Source: an uncultured Anaeroplasmataceae bacterium (GTDB lineage Bacteria > Bacillota_I > Bacilli_A > Acholeplasmatales > Anaeroplasmataceae). Taken from it: 38,787 nt of DNA. Positions 29,984 to 36,912 of the stretch are shown one piece after another. The translations under genes and the position numbers were made by a program. Every line of letters begins with the position of its first letter. Position 1 is the first letter of the stretch. Below the pieces are notes generated by a model. That model saw only the letters and a list, made by a program, of their open reading frames with translations, had not been told where the DNA came from and did not search any database. The stretch spans positions 1 through 38,787 of the forward strand of contig CAJTTN010000014.1 in NCBI GenBank assembly GCA_910579215.1, given 5' to 3'.

Positions 29984-30202
29984 CTATATATTCTTTCTTC
30001 TCGTTTTTTCTAGCTTGCATTCCTTTTTATAGGCCTTTATAATCTTTTCCTTACAAAAAGCACGACATTGTTTAGCACTAGCACAATCTCCACATGGACT
30101 TTTTTTATATACATGTATTAAATGTAGGATTACTATACCTACTGCTACCCCTAGACATCCCAAAACAATACAATCAATTCCATTTACACTTAGAACATTC
30201 AC
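29984..30202 (-). CDS. FeoB-associated Cys-rich membrane protein (72 aa)
   Basis: One membrane helix (~9-29) is followed by SPCGDCASAKQCRAFCKEKI, with four cysteines, and a strongly basic tail. FeoB-associated Cys-rich proteins accompany feoB in many Bacillota and are thought to help ferrous-iron handling; no activity is proven. The start is a GTG at 30202 with GGAT about eight bases before it. It overlaps the preceding small gene by 29 bp, which suggests coupling. Confidence 0.75.
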   Translation of the reverse strand: MNVLSVNGIDCIVLGCLGVAVGIVILHLIHVYKKSPCGDCASAKQCRAFCKEKIIKAYKKECKLEKTRRKNI

Positions 30203-30329
30203 AATTCTTATCCTTACCCTTCTTTCTTAATTTTCGATTTATAAGCTTTGGGATTATAAATCGTACTATGAAAAGTAAAGCTACAAAAAGAGAAACTAAA
30301 ATTACAACTATAATATCTACACCATTCAT
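30174..30329 (-). CDS. Small Cys-rich membrane protein in the feo operon (51 aa)
   Basis: This short gene is easily missed. It starts MNGVDIIVVILVSLFVALLF, giving one membrane helix (~4-27). A basic stretch (NRKLRKKGKDK) follows, and it ends NCECSKCKWN with three cysteines in CxCxxC spacing. A GGAGATTTAT site precedes the ATG at 30329, nine bp after the feoB stop. The layout (helix, basic linker, terminal cysteines) is like the FeoB-associated Cys-rich family, so the operon carries two such proteins in tandem. Confidence 0.75.
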   Translation of the reverse strand: MNGVDIIVVILVSLFVALLFIVRFIIPKLINRKLRKKGKDKNCECSKCKWN

Positions 30330-30338
30330 ATAAATCTC

Positions 30339-32402
30339 CTAACAAAATACGCCCCATATTCCAATAGCAGAAGCTAAAACCCAAGCTAAGCCAGTTTCAA
30401 AAAGTATAGCTTTCCACATAGCCTTCGTAGAGCCAAGCTCTCTACGCATTGCACCTATGGCACCAAAGCAGGGTGCAGAAAATAAAGTGAAAACCATATA
30501 TCCCATAGCACTAAAGCCATTAAAAAACGCAAAGGAGCCATTTCCAGCAAATACATCTCCACCTTCTCCTACAGCCGTAATAACCTCCATAGAAGAAACA
30601 ACCATTTCCTTTGCTACTAAGCCTTGTACCGCTGAAACAGAGGCACCCCAAGAAAAATTCATTCCTAGCATTGGGGCAAAAATCCAAGATATAGAGCGCC
30701 CTATATCTGCAAGTAAGCTATCCTCTATATTTTCAGTATAAGAAAATTTATAATCCAAATTCAACATAATCCATAGAATAATGGAGGAAACAAAAATGAT
30801 AGTTCCTGCACGCTTTATGAAGGCCCATGTCTTTTCCCAAACATCTTTAGCTATATAGGAGCCACTTGGAGCATGATACTCAGGTAATTCTGTAATATAA
30901 CTTGTTGTCTTATTTTTAACAAAAAATTTATTAAGAAGAAAGCCAGCTAAAATAATGACCCCAATAGCTAAAACATACATTAAAAAGATAATCATCCATG
31001 TATTGCTCTCTCCTAGCATTGGTGCAAAGACACCACCTATAAAGCATAATATAATTGGTAATTTTGCACTACAAGGCATAAAAGGGGTTAACGTAACTGT
31101 CATTTGATGCTCGTTATGATCCTCCAAGGCTCTCGCCCCCATAATCGCAGGAACACTACAGCCTGTTCCCACAATAAAGGGAATTAGAGATTTACCACTC
31201 ATTCCAAGCTTCTTAAAGGCTCTATCAAATAAAAAGGTTACTCTTGACATATACCCACAGGTTTCTAATAGACTAATCAATAAAAATAAAATTGCGATTT
31301 GAGGAACAAAATTTAAAACTGCACCTACTCCAGCCACTGCTCCATCAGCAATTAAAGAAGCCGCCCAATCATGTCCTCCTGCATTCATAATACATTCTCC
31401 TAGCCATGGACCTAATCCCTTAAATTCATTGATTTCAATCGTAAAGGAATAAAATGGAATTGCAAACTCTATCTCACTTCCACCATTAAAAAGTAAATCT
31501 ACAAGTCCAACTGTTGCACCACCCACAAAGCCTACACTTAACATATAAACAAAAATCATTACAATTAGAAATATAGGTATGGCAGCCCATTTGTTTAATA
31601 AAATTTTATCAATTCTTTGGGTAAGAGATGTTACTTCCTTTTTTTCTACAGAAGCATTTCGAATTTGCTCAATATAGTCGTAGCGTAAAGAAGCAATGAG
31701 CTGTTCTGTATCTGTCTCATACTTAGTCTCTAATCGACTTATTTTACCTTCAAACTCTTCCTTATAAAATTTTTGATAATATCGCTTATCACGCTCTAAA
31801 ATTTTTACAGCAGCAAACCGTTTTTCTTCAATCTCTGGATCGATTTTTTCCATAATATCTAATAACAGCGATTCTACATCAGTAGAGAATATTGGTTTTT
31901 CTAAGTTAGTGTGAATCAATTGGTCTGCCTCAACAATAGTAGAAATCAATTCCTTAATGCCTGTCTTTTTTAAAGCAGAAATAGAAACTACAGTTGTCCC
32001 AAGCTTTTCACTCAAGCATTTTGAATCTATTTTATAGCCTTTCTTAGCTAAAATATCCTCCATATTTAGCACAACCAGTACCTTCTTATTCAACTCTAAG
32101 AGCTGTGTAGTTAAATACAAAGCACGCTCTATAGAGGTTGAATCAATGATGTTTATAATTAGATCAGGATTTTCATTAACTACATATCTTCTACTTACCT
32201 CTTCTTCAGAGGTATAAGGACTTAAGGAATAAATACCTGGCAAATCCGTAATTTCAATTTTAGTCCCCTTTATTACACCATCCTTACGCTCTACTGTTAC
32301 TCCAGGCCAATTTCCAACCTTTTGATTCATCCCTGTTAAAACATTAAATAATAATGTTTTTCCTGAGTTCTGATTTCCAACTAAGCAGCAATGTTTAATC
32401 AT
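30339..32402 (-). CDS. feoB: Ferrous iron transporter FeoB
   Basis: Fe(II) importer of 687 aa. The N-terminal G domain has GNQNSGKT (9-16), DLPG (53-56) and NMED (113-116). A helical GDI-like region follows to about 270. The membrane domain has two Gate regions, including GTGCSVPAIMGARAL and TPFMPCSAKLPI, with the conserved pore cysteines. The C-terminus ends in a helix with GIWGVFC. It overlaps feoA by 8 bp and is followed by two Cys-rich helper genes. Regulation is presumably by iron through the operators at 32720-32775. Confidence 0.96.
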   Translation of the reverse strand: MIKHCCLVGNQNSGKTLLFNVLTGMNQKVGNWPGVTVERKDGVIKGTKIEITDLPGIYSLSPYTSEEEVSRRYVVNENPDLIINIIDSTSIERALYLTTQLLELNKKVLVVLNMEDILAKKGYKIDSKCLSEKLGTTVVSISALKKTGIKELISTIVEADQLIHTNLEKPIFSTDVESLLLDIMEKIDPEIEEKRFAAVKILERDKRYYQKFYKEEFEGKISRLETKYETDTEQLIASLRYDYIEQIRNASVEKKEVTSLTQRIDKILLNKWAAIPIFLIVMIFVYMLSVGFVGGATVGLVDLLFNGGSEIEFAIPFYSFTIEINEFKGLGPWLGECIMNAGGHDWAASLIADGAVAGVGAVLNFVPQIAILFLLISLLETCGYMSRVTFLFDRAFKKLGMSGKSLIPFIVGTGCSVPAIMGARALEDHNEHQMTVTLTPFMPCSAKLPIILCFIGGVFAPMLGESNTWMIIFLMYVLAIGVIILAGFLLNKFFVKNKTTSYITELPEYHAPSGSYIAKDVWEKTWAFIKRAGTIIFVSSIILWIMLNLDYKFSYTENIEDSLLADIGRSISWIFAPMLGMNFSWGASVSAVQGLVAKEMVVSSMEVITAVGEGGDVFAGNGSFAFFNGFSAMGYMVFTLFSAPCFGAIGAMRRELGSTKAMWKAILFETGLAWVLASAIGIWGVFC

Positions 32403-32700
32403 GGCTCTTGCCTCCTTTTTTTATTTTTTCAGATACATAATCCTTTTGAACAGTTACTAATATATTTTCCATATCCTCTTTTCTCATGCAAAGCTGATAT
32501 CCTCTTAAGCCTATACTTATTGGATCTCCTAGTGGACTAATCATCTTTATATCAATGATTACCCCTTTGGTCAATCCCATATCTAATAGTCTTCTACGTA
32601 ATGCTTTATTATCATTAGAAAATGAGATGAGCTTACCTGCTTGGCCCACCTTTAATTCACTTAATTTACAGGTATCTCCTATTTTGTAAATTTTATCCAT
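32395..32700 (-). CDS. feoA: FeoA-family ferrous iron transport protein
   Basis: A small SH3-like cytosolic protein of 101 aa needed for FeoB function. It has CKLSELKVGQAGKLIS, RRRLLDMGLTKGVIID, ISPLGDPISIGLRGYQLCMR and a basic C-terminal extension (KIKKGGKSHD) of some 20 residues beyond the domain. It is the first gene of the feo operon, 8-bp overlap with feoB, behind a strong promoter with two palindromic operators. Confidence 0.95.
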   Translation of the reverse strand: MDKIYKIGDTCKLSELKVGQAGKLISFSNDNKALRRRLLDMGLTKGVIIDIKMISPLGDPISIGLRGYQLCMRKEDMENILVTVQKDYVSEKIKKGGKSHD

Positions 32701-32719
32701 AAGCGATTCTCCTTTCTTG

Positions 32720-32735
32720 GTTAGTTATAACTAAC
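32720..32735. promoter_or_regulatory. Perfect 16-bp palindromic operator downstream of the feoA -10
   Basis: GTTAGTTATAACTAAC is a perfect inverted repeat beginning at the transcription start. Its TTAG...CTAA ends resemble boxes of the DtxR/MntR iron or manganese repressors. Confidence 0.75.
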
Positions 32736-32742
32736 TATTAGT

Positions 32743-32770
32743 ATTATATCACAAAATGAGTTAGTGTCAA
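32743..32770 (-). promoter_or_regulatory. Sigma-A promoter of the feo operon
   Basis: Minus strand: -35 TTGACA (32765-32770), 16-bp spacer, -10 TATAAT (32743-32748). Both hexamers are consensus. A strong promoter flanked by operators suggests tight repression when iron is sufficient. Confidence 0.88.
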
Positions 32771-32775
32771 CTAAT
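32760..32775. promoter_or_regulatory. Second, imperfect copy of the feo operator over the -35
   Basis: TTAGTGTCAACTAA keeps both half-site ends (TTAGT, ACTAA) of the perfect operator. Its centre is 40 bp away, about four helical turns, and it covers the -35 hexamer. Confidence 0.65.
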
Positions 32776-32781
32776 TTTTTG

Positions 32782-32813
32782 AAAAAATAAAAAGCTATTC
32801 ATTTAAGAATAGC
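32782..32813 (-). terminator. Terminator of the phosphatase gene
   Basis: The stem GCTATTC/GAATAGC (32794-32800 with 32807-32813) is followed on the minus strand by TTTTTATTTTTTC. Confidence 0.85.
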
Positions 32814-32823
32814 CAATCTCCTA

Positions 32824-33273
32824 TTAAATTATGCCTAAAAAATGTAGAAAAGCTTCAATACCCATAAGAATATCTTCATAGGTTTCCTTAAAATCACCAG
32901 TATACCAAGGATCACGTATATCTCTTTTTTGATTAGCAAAATCAAGCAGTGCGTAAATCTTTTCTTCACTATTATAAAATCTCTTTAAATTCGCGATATT
33001 ATAATGATCCATTCCTATAATATAATCAAAGGTATGAAAATCCTCCATATTAATTTTTCGAGCCACCTTTAAGGAGCAATCAATTCCTAATGAATTCAAA
33101 ATACGCTTTGTTCCCGAATGAACTGGATTACCAATCTCTTCGCTGCTAGTAGCTGCAGATTCAATATAAAAATGATCTTCCTTTTTTAATTTTTTGACAT
33201 AATCCTTTAATAGAAATTCTGCCATGGGACTTCTACATATATTGCCATGACAAACAAATAATACTCGATACAT
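32824..33273 (-). CDS. Low-molecular-weight protein-tyrosine phosphatase
   Basis: A 149-aa cytosolic phosphatase of the LMW-PTP family. The P-loop is VCHGNICRSPMAEF, with nucleophile C8 and R14, and the general-acid aspartate is in RDIRDPWYTGDF near residue 120. Members dephosphorylate protein tyrosine or arginine residues; there is no partner kinase nearby. GGAGG lies seven bases before the ATG, directly abutting the T run of the upstream terminator, so expression depends on read-through or on an unseen promoter. Confidence 0.93.
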   Translation of the reverse strand: MYRVLFVCHGNICRSPMAEFLLKDYVKKLKKEDHFYIESAATSSEEIGNPVHSGTKRILNSLGIDCSLKVARKINMEDFHTFDYIIGMDHYNIANLKRFYNSEEKIYALLDFANQKRDIRDPWYTGDFKETYEDILMGIEAFLHFLGII

Positions 33274-33285
33274 TTTTAATCCTCC

Positions 33286-33315
33286 AAAAAGAAAAGGGTA
33301 TATTCTACCCTTTTC
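33286..33315 (-). terminator. Terminator or attenuator before the phosphatase gene
   Basis: Ten-bp stem (33291-33300 with 33306-33315, loop 5), then CTTTTTGGAGG on the minus strand. The T run touches the phosphatase ribosome site. Confidence 0.82.
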
Positions 33316-33322
33316 CTAAAAA

Positions 33323-33553
33323 TTAATCACATAAAATCAAATGCTTAAATAATAGACACCAAAGCATATCTAGCCAACCGATTATTATTCCTGATGGAAG
33401 AGTAACTAAAATTGCTATAATATACTTTAGAAGGCTACCTTTTCTTAAAGCATGGCTCCAACGTACAAGAACCTCTACAAACCAGTTTACAACTGGAATT
33501 AGTAATAATAGAATTTGTACTAATCTAGATTGTCTTTCAAACCATTTTTCCAT
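33323..33553 (-). CDS. Small two-helix membrane protein A (76 aa)
   Basis: Two hydrophobic helices (~11-30 and ~43-70) are separated by a basic loop (RWSHALRKGSLLK). The second holds the motif LPSGIIIGWLDMLW. The protein is related to the next gene upstream (protein B): both have IP near residue 20, a basic loop, then T-x2-P(S/G) and a W or I-D pair in helix 2. I do not know the family's function. GGAGG lies eight bases before the ATG, and it has its own strong promoter. Confidence 0.75.
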   Translation of the reverse strand: MEKWFERQSRLVQILLLLIPVVNWFVEVLVRWSHALRKGSLLKYIIAILVTLPSGIIIGWLDMLWCLLFKHLILCD

Positions 33554-33577
33554 TTCAATGTCCTCCTATATATAATA

Positions 33578-33606
33578 ATTATATCATATCCCCATAGGAA
33601 GGACAA
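33578..33606 (-). promoter_or_regulatory. Promoter of small membrane protein A
   Basis: Minus strand: -35 TTGTCC (33601-33606), 17-bp spacer, -10 TATAAT (33578-33583) with extended TGA. Confidence 0.8.
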
Positions 33607-33661
33607 TACATGAAAAAAAATTATATAAAGTTCTACAATCCTAGTTTGATCCTTCTACTAT

Positions 33662-33895
33662 TTAATCCAACCACCAAACTCTATTATTCATAAGTACGGT
33701 TACCAAATCAATAATCCAAATAAAAAATGCACCTGGAAATATTGTTAAAACACCTAGTACAATGCCTACCACATTACTTTTATTTGCTGATCTACAAATC
33801 TTATAGATACTCCAAACAATATCAAGCATAGGTATACATAAAATTACCTTTACAATTAAAGGTAGCTCATCAAAAGCTTTAATCAAATCTCTCAT
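33662..33895 (-). CDS. Small two-helix membrane protein B (77 aa)
   Basis: A relative of protein A. Helix 1 is ~11-30 (IVKVILCIPMLDIVWSIY), followed by a basic loop (KICRSANKSN), then helix 2 ~43-68 with LTIFPGAFFIWIIDLVTVLM, ending WWLD. Tandem duplicates with separate promoters suggest different regulation of related proteins. Function is unknown. AGGAGGG precedes the ATG. Confidence 0.75.
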   Translation of the reverse strand: MRDLIKAFDELPLIVKVILCIPMLDIVWSIYKICRSANKSNVVGIVLGVLTIFPGAFFIWIIDLVTVLMNNRVWWLD

Positions 33896-33920
33896 AATTT
33901 TCCCTCCTATTTACTTAAAT

Positions 33921-33949
33921 ATTATACTCTGCAAATACTATATATTCAA
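33921..33949 (-). promoter_or_regulatory. Promoter of small membrane protein B
   Basis: Minus strand: -35 TTGAAT (33944-33949), 17-bp spacer, -10 TATAAT (33921-33926). It starts right after the T run of the ispF terminator. Confidence 0.8.
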
Positions 33950-33978
33950 GAAAAACGAATAAAACCGTTCATTTATTC
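33950..33978 (-). terminator. Terminator of ispD-ispF
   Basis: The stem GAATAAA/TTTATTC (33957-33978) is followed on the minus strand by GTTTTTC. Confidence 0.78.
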
Positions 33979-33992
33979 TTGTATATAAAAGT

Positions 33993-34469
33993 TTAAAAAT
34001 CTTCTATCAAGCAAACACATTCTGCAGCTATAGCTTCCTCTCTACCAATAAACCCCATTGTTTCCCATGTGGTTGCTTTTATGCTAATTTGATTCATATT
34101 TACCTCTAGTAGCGAAGCAATAGATTTCCTCATTTCCTCTCTCTTAGGAGCAATTTTTATCCTCTCAGCATATATTGTAACATCAATATTATTTAATTTA
34201 TATCCAGCTTGGATTATTTTTTGATAGCACTCCTTTAGTATGATTTTGCTGTCCATATCTAAGGTTTTAGCACTGGTATCAGGATAAAAATGTCCTAAAT
34301 CTCCTAATGCTAAGCTTCCCAAAAAGCTTTCAGCAATCGCATGTAAAACTACATCTGCATCTGAATGCCCCAATAAACCTACTGAGCTTTCAAATTCTAC
34401 TCCACCTAAAACAAGTCTTCTTTCTAATACCAATCTATGCGTATCCCATGCATGGCCTATTCTAAGCAT
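33993..34469 (-). CDS. ispF: 2-C-methyl-D-erythritol 2,4-cyclodiphosphate synthase
   Basis: Fifth enzyme of the non-mevalonate isoprenoid (MEP) pathway, 158 aa, full length. Metal ligands are D9 and H11 in HAWDTHRL plus a later His in LLGHSDADVVLHAI. GHFYPD, the KATTWETMGFIGREEAIAAE block and the C-terminal ECVCLIE also fit. It overlaps ispD by 8 bp; this pair is commonly linked or fused. Its presence shows isoprenoids are made by the MEP route. Confidence 0.95.
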   Translation of the reverse strand: MLRIGHAWDTHRLVLERRLVLGGVEFESSVGLLGHSDADVVLHAIAESFLGSLALGDLGHFYPDTSAKTLDMDSKIILKECYQKIIQAGYKLNNIDVTIYAERIKIAPKREEMRKSIASLLEVNMNQISIKATTWETMGFIGREEAIAAECVCLIEDF

Positions 34470-35103
34470 GCTTTATCCACTCCTTTGCTGTAATATAATC
34501 TAATTGTGTCGTAATTTTAAAATTCGTATCTTCTCCTTCAATCAGCTCCACTGCCGTGCTTTTATAATGTAAAAGAAGAGAAATATCATCTGTTAATATT
34601 AAGCCATCCTCTAAAGCCCTTCTATGTACCTCTAAAAATTCTTTAGTCCTTCCTCCTTGAGGAGTTTGGGCTAAAGCTAATGTATCCCTAGATATACTCT
34701 TAAAGGGGGATTTTTGGTATATAGAATCCTTGCACTGCCTTACAACTAAGCATGCCTTATCCTCCTTTAACGCTTGAATACATCCCTCTAACAGCTTTTT
34801 TGTAAGGAATGGTCTAGCTGCATCATGAATCAAAACATATTCTTTTGTAGCCTCTTTTAGGCCGTTATATACACTTTCTTGACGAGTTGATCCACCATAA
34901 ACAATTTTAACCTTACCCTCATAATTTTTAAGATGAATTCTATCCTCTTTCCGTATCACACAGATAATCTCAAAAGTATAAGAAAGAAAAAGCTTTAAAG
35001 CATATTCAAATACCTTTTGATTTCCTAATGGTAAATAAACCTTATTTTCTTTCATATGCATTCTAGAGGCATTACCAGCCATCATCAATATTACTGAAAA
35101 CAT
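34462..35103 (-). CDS. ispD: 2-C-methyl-D-erythritol 4-phosphate cytidylyltransferase
   Basis: Third MEP-pathway enzyme, 213 aa. The CTP-binding start reads MMAGNASRMHMKENKVYLPL. Family members normally have AAGxGxRMG at this point, so the second glycine of the loop is alanine (A12) and the loop is atypical, although R14 and K21 are kept. Later motifs are normal: GGSTRQESVYNGL, VLIHDAARPF, ISRDTLALAQTPQGG, TDDISLL and the C-terminal GEDTNFKITTQLD. GGAG lies seven bases before the ATG. Confidence 0.92.
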   Translation of the reverse strand: MFSVILMMAGNASRMHMKENKVYLPLGNQKVFEYALKLFLSYTFEIICVIRKEDRIHLKNYEGKVKIVYGGSTRQESVYNGLKEATKEYVLIHDAARPFLTKKLLEGCIQALKEDKACLVVRQCKDSIYQKSPFKSISRDTLALAQTPQGGRTKEFLEVHRRALEDGLILTDDISLLLHYKSTAVELIEGEDTNFKITTQLDYITAKEWIKHA

Positions 35104-35122
35104 TTCTTAGCTCCTTCCTAAG

Positions 35123-35147
35123 GAATAAACCTAGATAAAAATCTAGG
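35123..35147 (-). terminator. Hairpin between the cdaA operon and ispD
   Basis: The stem CCTAGAT/ATCTAGG (35130-35147) is followed on the minus strand by TTTATTCC. The tail is weak, so termination may be partial. Confidence 0.6.
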
Positions 35148-35148
35148 C

Positions 35149-36702
35149 TTAATGTATATCTTTATAATAAGCATAATTTTTTGAATATTGCTCCTTACTA
35201 CAAATATGTAAAATATCCTTACTCTTTTTCAAGATATCCTTAGCATTTTTAGCATCTGTAGAATAGCAAATTCCCATAACTGCTTCTATTTGCGTTTTTA
35301 TAGTTCCATAATCTACATTCATGTGTAGAATTTTTTCATTATTCATAAGGTCTCTTTTTAATTTTTCTATCTTACGATAATCTGTCAATACAGCAACAAA
35401 TTCTAAGCCAGAAACACGATAAACCATCTTTGCATCAACATATCGATTCGCAAAATATTTTATATATTCTGATAAAATCATGTCACCAAAGGATCTTCCA
35501 TGCTCTTCATTAGCTTTATCAATAGATACTAGCTTTAATAATACAAATTGAAAGGTCTGTTCCTGTTTATATAATGAATCTACCATAGAAAGCATCTCAG
35601 GTTCACCTAAAACTTGATCTAATTCTGTTTCTGTTTTAGTAAGCTTTTTTCCCTCCAACAAATGCATAACACCACATAGCTCTATCGTTTTTCCATTAGT
35701 AATACGAGCTCCTTCCTCCTTTAAAAATACATAAGAGGATCCTATATTAAAGCGATAGCTCATTGCATATTTTGGATGAATATTATTGATTAAAGAACGT
35801 TTTTCATTATACATGGCAAGATCATCGGGATGAATATTTTGCATAAATTCATCTAAGGACATGTCATTATAATTCAATCTCAATTTTTTCACAAGAACAT
35901 CATTAATCCATATTCTTTGATGTGTTAAATCTGTAAAAAAAATCCCTTCTGTAGTTCTTTCAAGAATAGTCATAAATCTATTTTTAATCATTTCTAATTC
36001 TGAAGAGGACTCTTTTAAATTCTTTTCCATTCCTACAAGCTGTTCTGAACTTTTTTTATCACCTATAAAAATTCTTCCACTAAATTTTCCAAGCATCATT
36101 AGCGGCCTTTGAGCAAAATAATATGCGTGAACGTCGCCATGCTCATCATGAATTTCTAAGTTCAATGTACTATCCTTAGTATCAGAGCTAGAAAAATAGA
36201 TATGTATATCCTCTAATGTCATAGAGGTTCCATTCATTTTAAATATTTGATATCTTTTTTCAATTGTTTTAAATAAATTTTTTTTATATACTTCTGCTTC
36301 TGTCAATTCCAAATCTTTTAAAAAGAGAGAAGAAATTTCTCTAATTCTATTCTTTTTATCAACTAATACATAATATTTTGTTTGATCTAAAGTTAAAAAT
36401 AAATCCTGATTAAATTGCTCTTTTGAGGAGGATATACCACTAAATAGGATAAATAATAGACCAATCCCTGCATCTAAGCCAACCAAAATCCAATCAACCG
36501 TTCTAATCTCCTCATCAAATTCTGAATAAAAGGCCAAAAGTAAAGCACAAACCAAAACAATTAAAAAAGTTATAGTTAGTCGAAACTTTAATATTTTTTT
36601 CTGTATTAAACTTTCCTTAATTAATAAAAACAATAAAGCAATACCTAAGATTAAGGGAACTAAAGGCTGAACATATTTTAATATTTCTACTGCTAAAATC
36701 AT
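35149..36702 (-). CDS. Membrane PAS-PAS protein with degenerate GGDEF domain, in the cdaA operon
   Basis: A 517-aa protein. Three membrane helices lie at ~12-28, ~42-60 and ~70-89. A PAS-like domain follows at ~105-215 (YYVLVDKKNRIREIS), a short helical linker at ~218-240, and a second PAS at ~245-350 (ILERTTEGIFFTDL ... IHPDDLAMYNE). A GGDEF fold spans ~365-510, with the signature replaced by SGLEF (431-435), so cyclic-di-GMP synthesis is not expected. The order membrane-PAS-degenerate GGDEF is that of the front half of GdpP, the c-di-AMP phosphodiesterase, but the DHH-DHHA1 catalytic half is absent. Placement in one operon with cdaA makes a role in c-di-AMP control plausible; this is inference. 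Confidence 0.82.
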   Translation of the reverse strand: MILAVEILKYVQPLVPLILGIALLFLLIKESLIQKKILKFRLTITFLIVLVCALLLAFYSEFDEEIRTVDWILVGLDAGIGLLFILFSGISSSKEQFNQDLFLTLDQTKYYVLVDKKNRIREISSLFLKDLELTEAEVYKKNLFKTIEKRYQIFKMNGTSMTLEDIHIYFSSSDTKDSTLNLEIHDEHGDVHAYYFAQRPLMMLGKFSGRIFIGDKKSSEQLVGMEKNLKESSSELEMIKNRFMTILERTTEGIFFTDLTHQRIWINDVLVKKLRLNYNDMSLDEFMQNIHPDDLAMYNEKRSLINNIHPKYAMSYRFNIGSSYVFLKEEGARITNGKTIELCGVMHLLEGKKLTKTETELDQVLGEPEMLSMVDSLYKQEQTFQFVLLKLVSIDKANEEHGRSFGDMILSEYIKYFANRYVDAKMVYRVSGLEFVAVLTDYRKIEKLKRDLMNNEKILHMNVDYGTIKTQIEAVMGICYSTDAKNAKDILKKSKDILHICSKEQYSKNYAYYKDIH

Positions 36703-36719
36703 TTAAATCACCTTCTGAT

Positions 36720-36902
36720 TTAAGAAAATATTTCTTTACGATAGAAATAAAGAATTAGAATCGTAGTAATTACAATTGCGATAGCAATAATGATCAAAGG
36801 CTTAGCCAAAGTAGATAATCCATTTTTTCCTACTCCAGACAATCGCAATAAGGAACTAAATGGAGAAAGGATAGCTTCTATAATTATTTCTAAAATTTTC
36901 AT
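36720..36902 (-). CDS. Small single-pass membrane protein in the cdaA operon (60 aa)
   Basis: An amphipathic N-terminal helix (MKILEIIIEAILSPFSSLLR) is followed by a Gly/Lys turn (SGVGKNG) and one membrane helix (~33-53), ending YFYRKEIFS. It lies 10 bp after cdaA and 17 bp before the PAS-GGDEF gene, so it is co-transcribed with both. I recognise no family. A regulator or assembly partner of CdaA is possible but unsupported beyond position. Confidence 0.65.
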   Translation of the reverse strand: MKILEIIIEAILSPFSSLLRLSGVGKNGLSTLAKPLIIIAIAIVITTILILYFYRKEIFS

Positions 36903-36912
36903 AATATTTTTC

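Noticed and set aside
35149..36702. Active diguanylate cyclase
   Set aside because: The GGDEF signature is SGLEF and metal-binding residues are lost, so catalysis is unlikely.
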